Shown one piece after another: positions 16,800 to 25,399 of a stretch of DNA of 64,000 nt (positions are counted from its first letter, which is position 1; the number at the start of each line of letters is the position of its first letter). Location: positions 806,001 through 870,000 of the forward strand of contig JACKBL010000001.1 of the NCBI GenBank assembly GCA_020634515.1. Direction: 5' to 3'. The notes under the pieces are model-generated. The model was not told the DNA's origin, made no database searches, and worked only from the letters and a program-made list of their open reading frames with translations. The position numbers were made by a program, and so were the translations under genes. The DNA comes from Ardenticatenales bacterium (GTDB lineage: Bacteria; Chloroflexota; Anaerolineae; Promineifilales; Promineifilaceae).

Positions 16800-19277
16800 C
16801 TAACCTACGGCCATTTCGTCCAGCGGAGCCGTGATGGGCGTGACGACCTGGGAGTCAATCAGCTTAAACACCAGTTGATCCGCTTCCACGTCGATTAAAA
16901 CGGTGTCGCCCTGCTTGAATTCCCCTTTGAGCATGCGTACGGAGAGGGGGCTTTCGACGTATCGCTGCAAGGCGCGCTTCAGCGGACGGGCGCCGAAATC
17001 TTTGTCGTATCCTTCGTGACCAAGCCAGACGCGGGCGGCGTCGCTGAGTTGAACTTGCAGGCCGTATTCGCTCAGGCGCTGGCGAATCTCTTTCAGTTGC
17101 AGGTCTACGATGCGGACGACATCCGCTTCGGAGAGGGGTTCGAAGATGATGATTTCGTCGATGCGGTTGATGAATTCGGGGCGGAAGGTGCGGCGCAGGG
17201 CGTCTTCGATGCGTTCTTGATTGGCGCGTTCTTCGGGGTCGCGCATGCCGGCAAAACCCAAAGCCCCCGACCGCTTCACAAAAGATGTGCCTACATTGCT
17301 CGTCATCACCACCACACAGTTGCGGAAATTCACCACCCGGCCCTGACCATCCGTCAGACGACCATCATCCAGCAATTGCAGCAGCGCATTCCACACATCC
17401 GGGTGCGCCTTCTCAATCTCGTCAAACAGCACCACACTGTATGGACGCCGCCGCACCTGCTCCGTCAACTGCCCCCCCTGTTCATAACCTACGTAGCCGG
17501 GGGGCGCGCCAAACAGACGGCTTACCGTGTGCTGCTCGCGGAACTCACTCATATCCACGCGGATGAGGGCCTCTTCGTCACCAAAAAGGAACTCTGCCAG
17601 CGCCTTCGCCAATTCCGTTTTGCCCACGCCCGAACTACCCAGAAAGATAAAAGACCCAATGGGGCGGCGCGGGTCGCTGAGGCCAGATCGGCTGCGACGG
17701 ATGGCATCCGAGAGGACTTCCACGGCGCGATTCTGACCGATAATGCGCTCGTGCAGCCGTTCCTCCATATGCAGCAGTTTTTCCGCTTCCGTTTCGATAA
17801 CCTGGTTAACGGGGATGCCCGTCCAGGAGGCGACTACCTCGGCAATGTCTTCCGCTTCTACATACTCATCCAGCTTGTTTTCCGCCTGCCAGCCGGTGCG
17901 CTCCTGATCGAATTCCGCCTCAAGTTGCAAGCGCTCCGCCCGCTTCAAGGCCGCGCGTTCATAATCCCGCGTCGTGTGCGCCTCTTCCTCTTCCATAATC
18001 AACGTGTCCAACTGCCTCTTCAGATCTTTCAGAGGTATGGGCAGCGTATGCAAAGCGACGCGCAGCTTCGCCGCCGACTCGTCCATCAGGTCAATCGCTT
18101 TGTCGGGGAGCTTGCGGTCCGTGACGTACCGATCCGACAGGCGGGCAGCGGCCACCAGCGCGTCATCGGAGTAGCGCACTTGATGGTGTGCTTCATACCG
18201 GTCGCGCAGTCCACGCAGCATCTCTATGGTGTCTTCCACGGAAGGTTCTTCCACGAAGATGGGGGCAAAACGGCGTTCCAGGGCGCTGTCTCGCTCAATG
18301 TATTGGCGGTATTCGTCCAACGTGGTAGCCCCAACGCATTGCAGTTCGCCACGTGACAAGGCGGGCTTCATCATATTGCTGGCGTCCATGGCCCCGCTGG
18401 CCGCGCCCGCGCCGACAACGGTGTGCAGTTCGTCAATGAACAGGATGATCTCGCCCTGGGCTTGCTGAATCTCTTCCATGGCGGCCTTCAAGCGTTCCTC
18501 GAATTCACCGCGGAAGCGGCTGCCGGCAATCATTGCCCCCAGGTCTAACGATACTACCTGTTTGTTGAGAAGATTCTCCGGCACATCGCTGTCGTTAATC
18601 TTCTGTGCCAGGCCTTCGACAATGGCCGTCTTGCCCACGCCTGCCTCGCCAATCAGCACAGGATTGTTCTTTGTGCGTCGGCTGAGGACCTGGATGACGC
18701 GCAAAATTTCGTCGTTGCGGCCAATAACGGGATCGAGTTTCCCTTCACGGGCGAACTTCGTCAGATTACGGCTAAACTTTTCCAGCGTTTTGTAGCGCCC
18801 TTCCGCCTGGCGGTCGGTGACCCGTTTGCCGCCGCGTAGGTCCTGCAAAGCCGTCATTACGCGCTCGCGCGTCACGTTGAACTCTTGCAAGATGCGGGCG
18901 GCGGGCGTGTTTCGTTCGCTGAGAATCGCCAGGAAAATGTGTTCGGTGGAAATGAATTCGTCTTTCAGACGAGTGGCTTCACCCTGCGCCAGTTCCAATA
19001 CCGTGCGCAGACGGGGTGTGTAAAAGATTTGCCCCACTGCGCCACTGTAAACGGCGGCGCGCGGGGTGGTGCGCAGTTCTTCGTCGATGCGCGTACGCAT
19101 GGCGTTGATCTCAACGCTCATTAGCTCCAGCATTTGTGGAACCGTGCCGCCTTCTTGTTCCAACAGCGCCATGAGGAAATGTTCTGTGTCCACCTGTGTC
19201 TGGCGATACCGCTGTACTATTTCCACGGAATGGGCTGCCGCATCCTGGGCACGTTCGGTAAATCTGTCATATCGCAT
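16800..19277 (-). CDS. clpC: ATP-dependent Clp protease ATP-binding subunit ClpC
   Basis: HSP100 unfoldase of 825 aa that feeds substrates to ClpP. It has a Clp N-domain (residues 1-145, two ClpN repeats beginning FTERAQDAAAHSVEIV and TPRLRTVLELA), AAA-1 with Walker A GEAGVGKT at 210-217 and IDELHTVVGAG, a short UVR-like middle domain (HTTRDYERAALKRAERLQLE), AAA-2 with Walker A GSSGVGKT at 547-554 and LFDEIEKAHPDVWNALLQLL, and the C-terminal D2 small domain. The short middle segment marks ClpC rather than ClpB. ATG 19277 has GAGG 9 nt upstream; the frame stays open further upstream but without family similarity. No mcsA, mcsB or ctsR is nearby. Confidence 0.95.
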   Translation of the reverse strand: MRYDRFTERAQDAAAHSVEIVQRYRQTQVDTEHFLMALLEQEGGTVPQMLELMSVEINAMRTRIDEELRTTPRAAVYSGAVGQIFYTPRLRTVLELAQGEATRLKDEFISTEHIFLAILSERNTPAARILQEFNVTRERVMTALQDLRGGKRVTDRQAEGRYKTLEKFSRNLTKFAREGKLDPVIGRNDEILRVIQVLSRRTKNNPVLIGEAGVGKTAIVEGLAQKINDSDVPENLLNKQVVSLDLGAMIAGSRFRGEFEERLKAAMEEIQQAQGEIILFIDELHTVVGAGAASGAMDASNMMKPALSRGELQCVGATTLDEYRQYIERDSALERRFAPIFVEEPSVEDTIEMLRGLRDRYEAHHQVRYSDDALVAAARLSDRYVTDRKLPDKAIDLMDESAAKLRVALHTLPIPLKDLKRQLDTLIMEEEEAHTTRDYERAALKRAERLQLEAEFDQERTGWQAENKLDEYVEAEDIAEVVASWTGIPVNQVIETEAEKLLHMEERLHERIIGQNRAVEVLSDAIRRSRSGLSDPRRPIGSFIFLGSSGVGKTELAKALAEFLFGDEEALIRVDMSEFREQHTVSRLFGAPPGYVGYEQGGQLTEQVRRRPYSVVLFDEIEKAHPDVWNALLQLLDDGRLTDGQGRVVNFRNCVVVMTSNVGTSFVKRSGALGFAGMRDPEERANQERIEDALRRTFRPEFINRIDEIIIFEPLSEADVVRIVDLQLKEIRQRLSEYGLQVQLSDAARVWLGHEGYDKDFGARPLKRALQRYVESPLSVRMLKGEFKQGDTVLIDVEADQLVFKLIDSQVVTPITAPLDEMAVG

Positions 19278-19516
19278 TACGTAAGACCTCGTTATGATGA
19301 TACTGTTCCCTCGGTGGCCGATTGGGGACCGGGGGCGCTGCCGCGTCACGATTTGCCGCCAGACGGCAACGGATGAGGAAGCCACTTGGTAGGCAATAGT
19401 TGTATGCTATCTCAGGAGAATTGGAATCGCGTAAGAAAGGGTGATAATGGCATGTTGGCTTCACGATCCACTCATGCGGGCCGCGGGCGGGCTGCACCGC
19501 ACGGTTGGGGGGGTGT

Positions 19517-19951
19517 TTACAGGATGTGGATGCCTTCGTCGTCATAGCCATCTCCCCAGGCGAGTACTTTGTGGGGGGTGATTTCTACTAATCGCCAATC
19601 GTCGCTGTCATCGGACCGGAAATCCCATTCGTATTTATGCAGAAAATGCTCTGATACTTTTTCCGTGGTGTGACGGTTGGCGGCGTGGGCTTCGCCTTCG
19701 ATGAGGACTACGTTGTAGGGGTCGGCGAGAGAGAGGGTGACGTTCTGGTTATAGCGCAGGTTGGTATATTTCTGGCTGAAGCTGCTGGTGGCCAGGTAGA
19801 TTTTTTCGTCGTACCAAACGAACCATACGGGGGCCAGATGGGGGCGGCCATCGCGGCGCACCGTTGCCAGCCAGATGGTGGCTTCACGCCCGAGGCGCGC
19901 TTCAATGGCGCGCCAGCGGTCGAGGTTGCGTCGGGTGGGAGGTGATGGCAT
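19517..19951 (-). CDS. Pyridoxamine 5'-phosphate oxidase-fold (F420/FMN) protein
   Basis: Split-barrel flavin- or F420-binding protein of 144 aa. The family pattern is visible: ATIWLATVRRDGRPHLAPVWFVWYDEKIYLAT, then NVTLSLADPYNVVLIEGEA and a C-terminal tail with VEITPHKVLAWGDGYDDEG. PPOX-class oxidoreductases of this size are common in Actinobacteria and Chloroflexota, with many using F420. The ATG at 19951 gives the usual length. It stands alone between clpC and murI with a few hundred bases on either side. Confidence 0.82.
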   Translation of the reverse strand: MPSPPTRRNLDRWRAIEARLGREATIWLATVRRDGRPHLAPVWFVWYDEKIYLATSSFSQKYTNLRYNQNVTLSLADPYNVVLIEGEAHAANRHTTEKVSEHFLHKYEWDFRSDDSDDWRLVEITPHKVLAWGDGYDDEGIHIL

Positions 19952-20136
19952 GAGACGGTTTCTCGCGGCGGCTTCGTGAATTGATGCATTCTAGACCGGT
20001 TGCTCTGTTTCCTGTTTGTGCGGCAAATGAGCGGGGTCCAGCCCAAAAAGGTCTTGTTGATGGAGATTATACTCAGGAGTGTCGAACAAATAAAATACGG
20101 ATTGGCTCGCCTGGCGGTACGAATGGCCTTGTTGGA

Positions 20137-20952
20137 TTAACTTGTGTTGAGGCGACCGCTTTTTGTCCAAAAGAGTGGGGCGGTGGGCAGCGCCGTCCCC
20201 AGTAGTTTTTGCGACAGTGCGGCAAAGGTGGGAGCGTCTCCGGTGGTGTATGCCTGGATGCGCCCGGGCATGGAGCTGTTTTGTGGCGTGCGCTGGCTTT
20301 GCAGGACGCGCATGACCTGGCGCACAACCGCGGGGGCGGGGTCAATGAGGGTGACGTTGGGGCCGGCCAGTGTTTGCAGTAGCGGGGAGACGAAGGGGTA
20401 ATGGGTGCAGCCGAGGATGAGGGTATCGACGCCGGCGGCGAGCATGGGGGAGAGAATGGTTTGCAGCAGGGTTGCTGCTGCCTGGGTTTCTCCCTGTCCT
20501 GCTTCGATCAGTTCGACCAATCCGTGGCAGGGATTTTCATAGAGTTGTACGCCCTGGGCGTAGCGATGCATGAGGCTGGCGTAGCGCTGGCTTTCGAACG
20601 TGCCGGCAGTAGCCAGTACCCCTACTTTGCCGCTTTTTGTCATGGCGGCGCCGGGTTTGACGGCGGGTTCCATGCCGACGAAGGGGACGCGAGGGAATGT
20701 CTGGCGCAGGGTGGTGAGGGCGGCGGCGGAGGCGGTGTTGCAGGCGACGATGATGAGTTTGGCGTTCAGGTCGAGGAGGAATTGGGAAATGCCGGCACTA
20801 AATGCCTGAATCTCCGCCGCGTCCCGCCGACCATAGGGAACGTGAGCCTGGTCCGCCACATAGACAAGATTCTCTTGTGGCAGCAGTGCCCGCACATGCC
20901 GCAGCACTGACAGCCCTCCCACGCCTGAATCAAGAATGCCGATAGGATTCAT
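20137..20952 (-). CDS. murI: Glutamate racemase
   Basis: Cofactor-independent racemase that makes D-glutamate for peptidoglycan, 271 aa. The N-terminal IGILDSGVGGLSVL and both catalytic cysteines are present: Cys71 in VACNTASAA and Cys182 in LGCTHYPF. YVADQAHVPYGRR is the conserved substrate loop. Its ATG shares one base with the stop of the upstream amidotransferase (TAATG), so translation is coupled. Together with the class A PBP elsewhere in the window it shows that the organism makes peptidoglycan. Confidence 0.95.
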   Translation of the reverse strand: MNPIGILDSGVGGLSVLRHVRALLPQENLVYVADQAHVPYGRRDAAEIQAFSAGISQFLLDLNAKLIIVACNTASAAALTTLRQTFPRVPFVGMEPAVKPGAAMTKSGKVGVLATAGTFESQRYASLMHRYAQGVQLYENPCHGLVELIEAGQGETQAAATLLQTILSPMLAAGVDTLILGCTHYPFVSPLLQTLAGPNVTLIDPAPAVVRQVMRVLQSQRTPQNSSMPGRIQAYTTGDAPTFAALSQKLLGTALPTAPLFWTKSGRLNTS

Positions 20953-21749
20953 TACCCGCTACTCATGACGGGGGTGTGTGCCCGCCCTGCGCCATTCCCA
21001 TTGGTGAGGGCAGACGCGCTACCTGCTGCCGCGTTCACCAGCCCGGCAAACAGGGTCAGCATGGCCGGATCGTCCGCGATCAGGTTTTCGGGGTGCCACT
21101 GGACGCCCACGGCATAAGGATGACCGGGCACTTCGACGCCTTCGATCAGGCCATCCGGGGCCAGGGCTACCGCGTGTAGCTCCGCGGCCAGACGGTTGAT
21201 GCCCTGATGGTGCAGGCTGTTGACGCGCGTTTGGGCGCGACCGATCTGGCGGTGGAGAAGGGAATCAGGGTGCAAATCGACGCTGTGCGCCAGGAAGTTG
21301 CGCGGCTGGATGCGATTGTAGTCGTGGGTGATGGCCTGGGGCATCATCATCTTCACGTCTTCCCACAGAGTCCCGCCTAGAGCGACGTTCAGGACCTGCG
21401 TGCCACGGCAAATGGTCAGCAGAGGCTTGCGCTGCGTGACGGCCTGGCGAGCCATGTATAGTTCAACCCGATCACGATCCTCATCAAATCCATACATTGT
21501 TTCCAGCATATGGCCGCCATAATATTGGGGTTCAATATCGCCGCCTCCGGGCAACAGCAGGCCGTCTATGCGGTTCAGGATGGCGGACAGGTCGCGTTCC
21601 GTGAGGCCCAATGGAATCATGACGGGCAGTCCGCCAACAGCCGTAATGGCGTCAATGTACGAGGGCATGAGGCCGAAGAGGTCAATTGGCGGCGACTGCT
21701 CCGATGTTTTGCGATAAGTGGTGCAGCCAATTAACGGTTTGATGCTCAT
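20952..21749 (-). CDS. Gamma-glutamyl-gamma-aminobutyrate hydrolase-like amidotransferase (peptidase C26)
   Basis: Class I glutamine-amidotransferase-like hydrolase of 265 aa, of the PuuD/peptidase C26 group that cleaves gamma-glutamyl amides. The nucleophile Cys114 sits in LTICRGTQVLNV, with His219 and Glu221 in GVQWHPEN; LLLPGGGDIEPQYY is the family N-terminal signature. The start at 21749 is fixed by a strong GGAGG 8 nt upstream; an upstream in-frame ATG would add about 32 unrelated residues. It is coupled to murI, an unusual pairing that may link glutamate release to D-glutamate supply (inference). Confidence 0.88.
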   Translation of the reverse strand: MSIKPLIGCTTYRKTSEQSPPIDLFGLMPSYIDAITAVGGLPVMIPLGLTERDLSAILNRIDGLLLPGGGDIEPQYYGGHMLETMYGFDEDRDRVELYMARQAVTQRKPLLTICRGTQVLNVALGGTLWEDVKMMMPQAITHDYNRIQPRNFLAHSVDLHPDSLLHRQIGRAQTRVNSLHHQGINRLAAELHAVALAPDGLIEGVEVPGHPYAVGVQWHPENLIADDPAMLTLFAGLVNAAAGSASALTNGNGAGRAHTPVMSSG

Positions 21750-22027
21750 ACTGTTTTCCTCCGCGAAGATGATGGTGTGGGATGTGGTGAATGCCGGCAA
21801 AATGCCGGCATAGTGACAAGAAGTAGACGACATATACCGCGGCACGCCGTCCGACTGAGCTTACGCCGCGGCCCACAGCATGGACGGAAAAAGCCATGGA
21901 TTTCGCGCATGACGCAGACTCTCATTTCATCCGTGTTTTTGCGCGTTCATCAGCGTCCTGTTTTCAAAGGAGCCATGACATGTGGTCCCGGTCATGTTGT
22001 CTGACTATCCACGATTATGCCCAAAAA

Positions 22028-22059
22028 GCAAAAAGGGTGAAAGCATTCACTTTCACCCT
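22028..22059 (-). terminator. Rho-independent terminator of rplS
   Basis: A perfect 10-bp stem with arms AGGGTGAAAG (22034-22043) and CTTTCACCCT (22050-22059) and a 6-nt loop, followed on the minus strand by TTTTTGC. It lies 40 nt past the rplS stop. Confidence 0.92.
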
Positions 22060-22098
22060 GAAGGATTTATCTGTTTCCAGGCACCGCCTGGGACCTGA

Positions 22099-22452
22099 TC
22101 AACGCAGCCGTTTTTCGCGCAGACGGGCCGACTTGCCTGTTCGCTCACGCAAGAAATAAAGCTGGGCGCGCCGTACATGGGCGCTGCGATGAACCTCAAT
22201 TTTCTCAATCAGTGGGGAGCGCAACAAGAAAGAACGATCAACGCCAATGCCATTGCTGGCTATACGGCGCACGGTGAAATTGGCGTTGTTGCCGGTATTG
22301 CGCAGGCGAATGATTGTGCCGCGCACAAGCTGGATACGTTCCCGTTTCCCTTCAACAATACGCAGATGGACGGTGACGTTGTCGCCGGGACGAATCTGCG
22401 GAATGCGTTCATTATCATCAATGTCAAAAGCGCGTAGTTGTAAATCAGACAT
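22099..22452 (-). CDS. rplS: 50S ribosomal protein L19
   Basis: Ribosomal protein L19, 117 aa, at the 30S/50S interface. Conserved segments are FRPGDNV-like IRPGDNVTVHLRIVEGKRERIQ, RGTIIRLRNTGNNANFTVRRI, NGIGVDRSFLLRSPLIEKIEV and RRAQLYFLRERTGKSARL. It stands alone with its own terminator; trmD and rimM, its usual partners, are not present. A second terminator-like hairpin sits 38 nt upstream of the start, suggesting attenuation or the end of an upstream transcript. Confidence 0.97.
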   Translation of the reverse strand: MSDLQLRAFDIDDNERIPQIRPGDNVTVHLRIVEGKRERIQLVRGTIIRLRNTGNNANFTVRRIASNGIGVDRSFLLRSPLIEKIEVHRSAHVRRAQLYFLRERTGKSARLREKRLR

Positions 22453-22484
22453 GAGCTTAGCCTTTCAGGTCAGGTTGACTGTGC

Positions 22485-22516
22485 AAAAAAATAGTCCACC
22501 CAGAGGCAGGACTATT
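22485..22516 (-). terminator. Terminator-like hairpin just upstream of rplS
   Basis: Minus-strand arms AATAGTCC and GGACTATT (22516-22509 and 22497-22490) with an 11-nt loop, followed by TTTTTTT. No gene upstream needs a terminator, because the next 800 nt are debris. It could therefore be an rplS leader attenuator. Confidence 0.6.
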
Positions 22517-22649
22517 GAGGACAAATGATAGCACGCCGCCGCTGAACTGGCAAGCGTTTTGCGATAATTGGGTGCGCGGGGAAATTGTCGATGAGATAAT
22601 AGGTGGCGAAGAGGGAAGGGTAACACCACAAATTAGCGTGGAGTGATTC

Positions 22650-22799
22650 GTGTCTGACAGCAAAGCAAAAAAGCAGTTCGCGCACCGACCAAACCTCCTC
22701 CGTCAAACCAGCCGCCATGGCTGGCGTTCCGTCCAAAGTAGCATGAACACGACAGAAATTGTACACACAACACCGCTTTCGCCCAACTGCCAAAGCCAT
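22650..22799 (-). pseudogene. C-terminal remnant of a transposase
   Basis: The minus-strand frame reads VYNFCRVHATLDGTPAMAAGL followed by a VW and RELL, a C-terminal signature of an insertion-sequence transposase (IS1-like or a related DDE family; I cannot decide). The rest of the transposase is missing and no terminal inverted repeats are visible. Confidence 0.6.
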
Positions 22800-23345
22800 C
22801 GGTCACCTTAGCAGGCGGGGTCGGCGCAGGTGCGGATGTGCCAGGTGTAGGCGTCGCCTATTCCATTTATTCAGCGGTCAGTTTCCATCCCCATTGTCTT
22901 AACCAGTTCTTTTGTGAATTCGTTAGAGGAGTTTGAGGCATGTGCTTCCATGTACCATCCGAGTTGAGCGCTCCGCCGTTAATGTGGACATGATCTTGTT
23001 CTTATGGCCCTAATCCAGGAGCAGCCCGTTCGATTCCCCTGGGAGCTTGTCCGCGGTTTACTTACTGGCGCATCTGATTACATGAGTTATGTACCAAGAA
23101 CTGTTGTTCACCGACAAAATACGTGTGAGCAGTGGCAACAGTGAGATGTACATCGTTTGTCTGTGGGCTACGAAAGCAATGGCCCCCACGGTGCCCAGTT
23201 TCCAGGTTGCAGAACCCACCTGGTCGCCTGGTTTTGCGTCGGGTCGGATGGGTCGGGATAGGCGGTTTGCGTGATGGTCAACACCTGCGCGCCGGGGGCG
23301 TAGTCGTAGGCGGAAGCCCATTTGCGCCTGGTTGACAGTGCTCCC
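22800..23345 (-). pseudogene. Decayed region with fragments of a secreted protein gene
   Basis: No intact gene. On the minus strand two short coherent peptides appear in different places: GDAYTWHIRTCADPAC (about 22858-22810) and WASAYDYAPGAQVLTITQTA followed by YPDPSDPTQNQATRWVLQPGNW (about 23310-23180). They resemble pieces of extracellular repeat domains. The region lies between two transposase remnants, so it was probably broken by insertions. The reading is tentative. Confidence 0.3.
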
Positions 23346-23885
23346 ATCTCCATTTGTGCCTGCATGTGTGGCAGTCGTTGTCGCTCTATTCCGCTTGATG
23401 AGCGTGATGCATGGTTTGGTGTCTGCGCGAGCAAGAAAAGCAAGTTCTTTGGCCCGCGTTGCCATGTGACGACCACACTGGACCAGATGATTGATAGTTG
23501 GTTACTCGCGCCAGGGTCTTTCGATGACCGTAAACCCATGGCCGCCCTGTTGGAAGGTCGTCAAGGTCTAGGCGTGATCGGCGACAAGGGCTATGTTTCC
23601 CAAGACGTGGCTGACCGATTATTATGGGAAGACGCTGAGTACCTGCTATTAGTGCTCAAACGCGATAATCAAAAGGAGCAATGGCCTCCAGGCATCCAGA
23701 AGATACTGGGCTATCTACGCCATCGCGTGGAGACAGTTTTCAGTGTGCTGACAACTGTATTCTGTTTGGGGCGTCCCCAATTACGCTCGTTATCGGGGTC
23801 GATTAACCGCGTCACGACCAAGATTCTGGCTCATACCATGAGTTTTTTCCTGGCCGAGATTCTCACCTCGGAGCTTAGCAATTAG
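23340..23885 (+). pseudogene. Truncated IS982-type transposase
   Basis: The last ~180 residues of a DDE transposase resembling IS982: WFGVCASKKSKFFGPRCHVT, then IGDKGYVSQDVADRLL, LKRDNQKEQW, and a C-terminal LRHRVETVFSVLTTVF with the catalytic Glu, ending LAHTMSFFLAEI. Family members are about 290 aa, so the N-terminal third with the first Asp is missing and the sequence upstream is unrelated. No terminal repeats are recognised. Confidence 0.7.
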
Positions 23886-23894
23886 CGTAGTACC

Positions 23895-24185
23895 TTAACT
23901 GAGTACCAGATTTAGCGCGATCAGCAGGGCGAACATGGCCAGCGCCAGGAAGAAAATCCAGCGCAGGTCATGAATCACGTAGGCGTATTCTTGTCTTAGC
24001 TCTTCCACCGTCATCGTCTGACGCACGACTGTGTTGCGCCGCACACTGGCGCGGCGATTGACCGCCGTTGCCGGAGCCGCGGTCGAACGTGGGGGCGTAG
24101 ACGCCGCCGTCGAGAGGGGGGATTGGGTTTCTGTTGCCACAGGCGGCGTGGCGCTGCGCACGCGGCGCACTTTCTTGTTACTCAT
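23895..24185 (-). CDS. Small membrane protein downstream of sortase
   Basis: 96-aa protein. A basic, Thr/Ala/Pro-rich N-terminus (MSNKKVRRVRSATPPVATET) is followed by TVEELRQEYAYVIHDLRW and one C-terminal transmembrane helix (IFFLALAMFALLIALNLVL). The start at 24185 has AGAGG 11 nt upstream. It lies 85 nt after the sortase stop in the same direction and is probably co-transcribed. No sorting signal (LPxTG-like) is present, so it is not an evident sortase substrate. Function unknown. Confidence 0.65.
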   Translation of the reverse strand: MSNKKVRRVRSATPPVATETQSPLSTAASTPPRSTAAPATAVNRRASVRRNTVVRQTMTVEELRQEYAYVIHDLRWIFFLALAMFALLIALNLVLS

Positions 24186-24270
24186 AATGATATTGACCTC
24201 TTTTGCGTCTGGGATGATGCCTATCAGGCAACAAAAGTACAAGAACGCAGTATACTGCTTACGAGCAAAT

Positions 24271-25269
24271 TCAACCAGTGTCGCCGACCGGCCCAGCCAG
24301 GTCGGCGTAAACGACAATGCGCTTGTCGTTGACCAAGTAGGGATAACAGGAAATGAGCGTGACACTGGGGTATGTCGTCGCGGCCATGACCGACACGTCT
24401 GTGGGAAGGACAACGTCAATCTGGCGCACGATGTAGCGATAAGACTGCCGTTCGGTGGAGATGATGATTTCGTCTCCTCGTTTGAGCTTGTCCAGATGGC
24501 GGAAAATTTCGCCATAGATGTCATTGTGCGCCGATAGCACCAGATTGCCTGTTTGCCCGGGTTGTGTCGAACCAATGTGTTGCCCGACCCCTTTCTTCAA
24601 TTGCTCCCAGTCGTCCCCCTGGACAATGGGCTTGTCGATGTTTAAGGTGGGAATCTGGATACGGCGGGCTTGTTCTGGCCCAGGGGTGGGAATCGGCGGT
24701 GGGACGTAAGCATTGATGATGGGCAGTAGATGGTCGGGAATCGTGCCGGCCTCTCCCTGTTCGGGAGGTCGGCCTTCGATGGGGGGCTTGTGACCGCCGG
24801 GTAGAATAGCGACGCCAATGATAGGGGTAGGCGTGGCAGTGGGGAGGGCGAGTTCCTGGCTTTGTTGGTTTTGCAGTTGCGCCAGTTCCTGGTTTAGCTC
24901 CTGGCGTGTGTCCAGGAAGTTGAACACGAGGAAGAGGAAGGCGAAAAACGCGCCAATTTCCACCAGTACCAACGTTTTGTCGAAGACCCAGCGCAAGTTG
25001 AGGCGGCGTGCGGCGTTGGCAGGGGGGGAGGCGGGGAGGGGGGCGTCGTGATTGAGGGTGTAGCGACGCAGCGCGCCGGTGGCGTTGGGGAGAGGGGGGA
25101 GCAGAGGAGGCGGATCGGGATTGGGGGGAGGATGACCGGCGATTTCTACGATTCTGCCGGCATTCTTCAACCGCCGCAGCCGCTGCCGCCGTTGTGTATA
25201 TTTCTTGCGATAGAGCGCCTCTTCCAGTTCGGATAGACTCAACTCATCGACCTTGCGCCGGTCACCCAT
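24271..25269 (-). CDS. Sortase family transpeptidase
   Basis: Membrane-anchored cysteine transpeptidase of 332 aa. The cytoplasmic N-terminus is long, basic and proline-rich (residues 1-95), with one transmembrane helix at about 100-119, a coiled linker rich in Gln, a Thr/Pro stretch, and a sortase domain from about 200. The catalytic triad is visible: His248 in VLSAHNDIYGE, Cys308 in TLISCYPY and Arg317 in DKRIVVYAD. The arrangement resembles class D/E-like sortases. No protein with a clear C-terminal sorting signal is encoded in the window. Followed by the 96-aa membrane protein. Confidence 0.9.
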   Translation of the reverse strand: MGDRRKVDELSLSELEEALYRKKYTQRRQRLRRLKNAGRIVEIAGHPPPNPDPPPLLPPLPNATGALRRYTLNHDAPLPASPPANAARRLNLRWVFDKTLVLVEIGAFFAFLFLVFNFLDTRQELNQELAQLQNQQSQELALPTATPTPIIGVAILPGGHKPPIEGRPPEQGEAGTIPDHLLPIINAYVPPPIPTPGPEQARRIQIPTLNIDKPIVQGDDWEQLKKGVGQHIGSTQPGQTGNLVLSAHNDIYGEIFRHLDKLKRGDEIIISTERQSYRYIVRQIDVVLPTDVSVMAATTYPSVTLISCYPYLVNDKRIVVYADLAGPVGDTG

Positions 25270-25305
25270 GAACGCTCATACTCCTGGAACGTAACTTCTA
25301 AGCCG

Positions 25306-25386
25306 GATTGGACCAATTTTCTCCGGTGAAAATGGCCATCGAGCGCGTGAAATTGGTCCAATCTCCAGAGAACGTTCGTAGTTACC
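25306..25386. repeat. Repeat family C, copy 1
   Basis: Arms GATTGGACCAATTTT and AAATTGGTCCAATC around a variable centre, followed by a tail like CAGAGAACGTTCGTAGTTAC. Other copies are at 49452 and 56320, with a half copy at 13546. It lies between the sortase and methyltransferase genes. Confidence 0.85.
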
Positions 25387-25399
25387 CTGGAAAGCTATT

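Noticed and set aside
17016..18356. Long plus-strand open frame opposite clpC
   Set aside because: It lies wholly within the well-conserved clpC coding region and has no protein features of its own.
23020..23050. GTTCGATTCC resembling a tRNA T-loop
   Set aside because: The flanking bases do not pair as a T-stem and no acceptor, D or anticodon arms fit around it.
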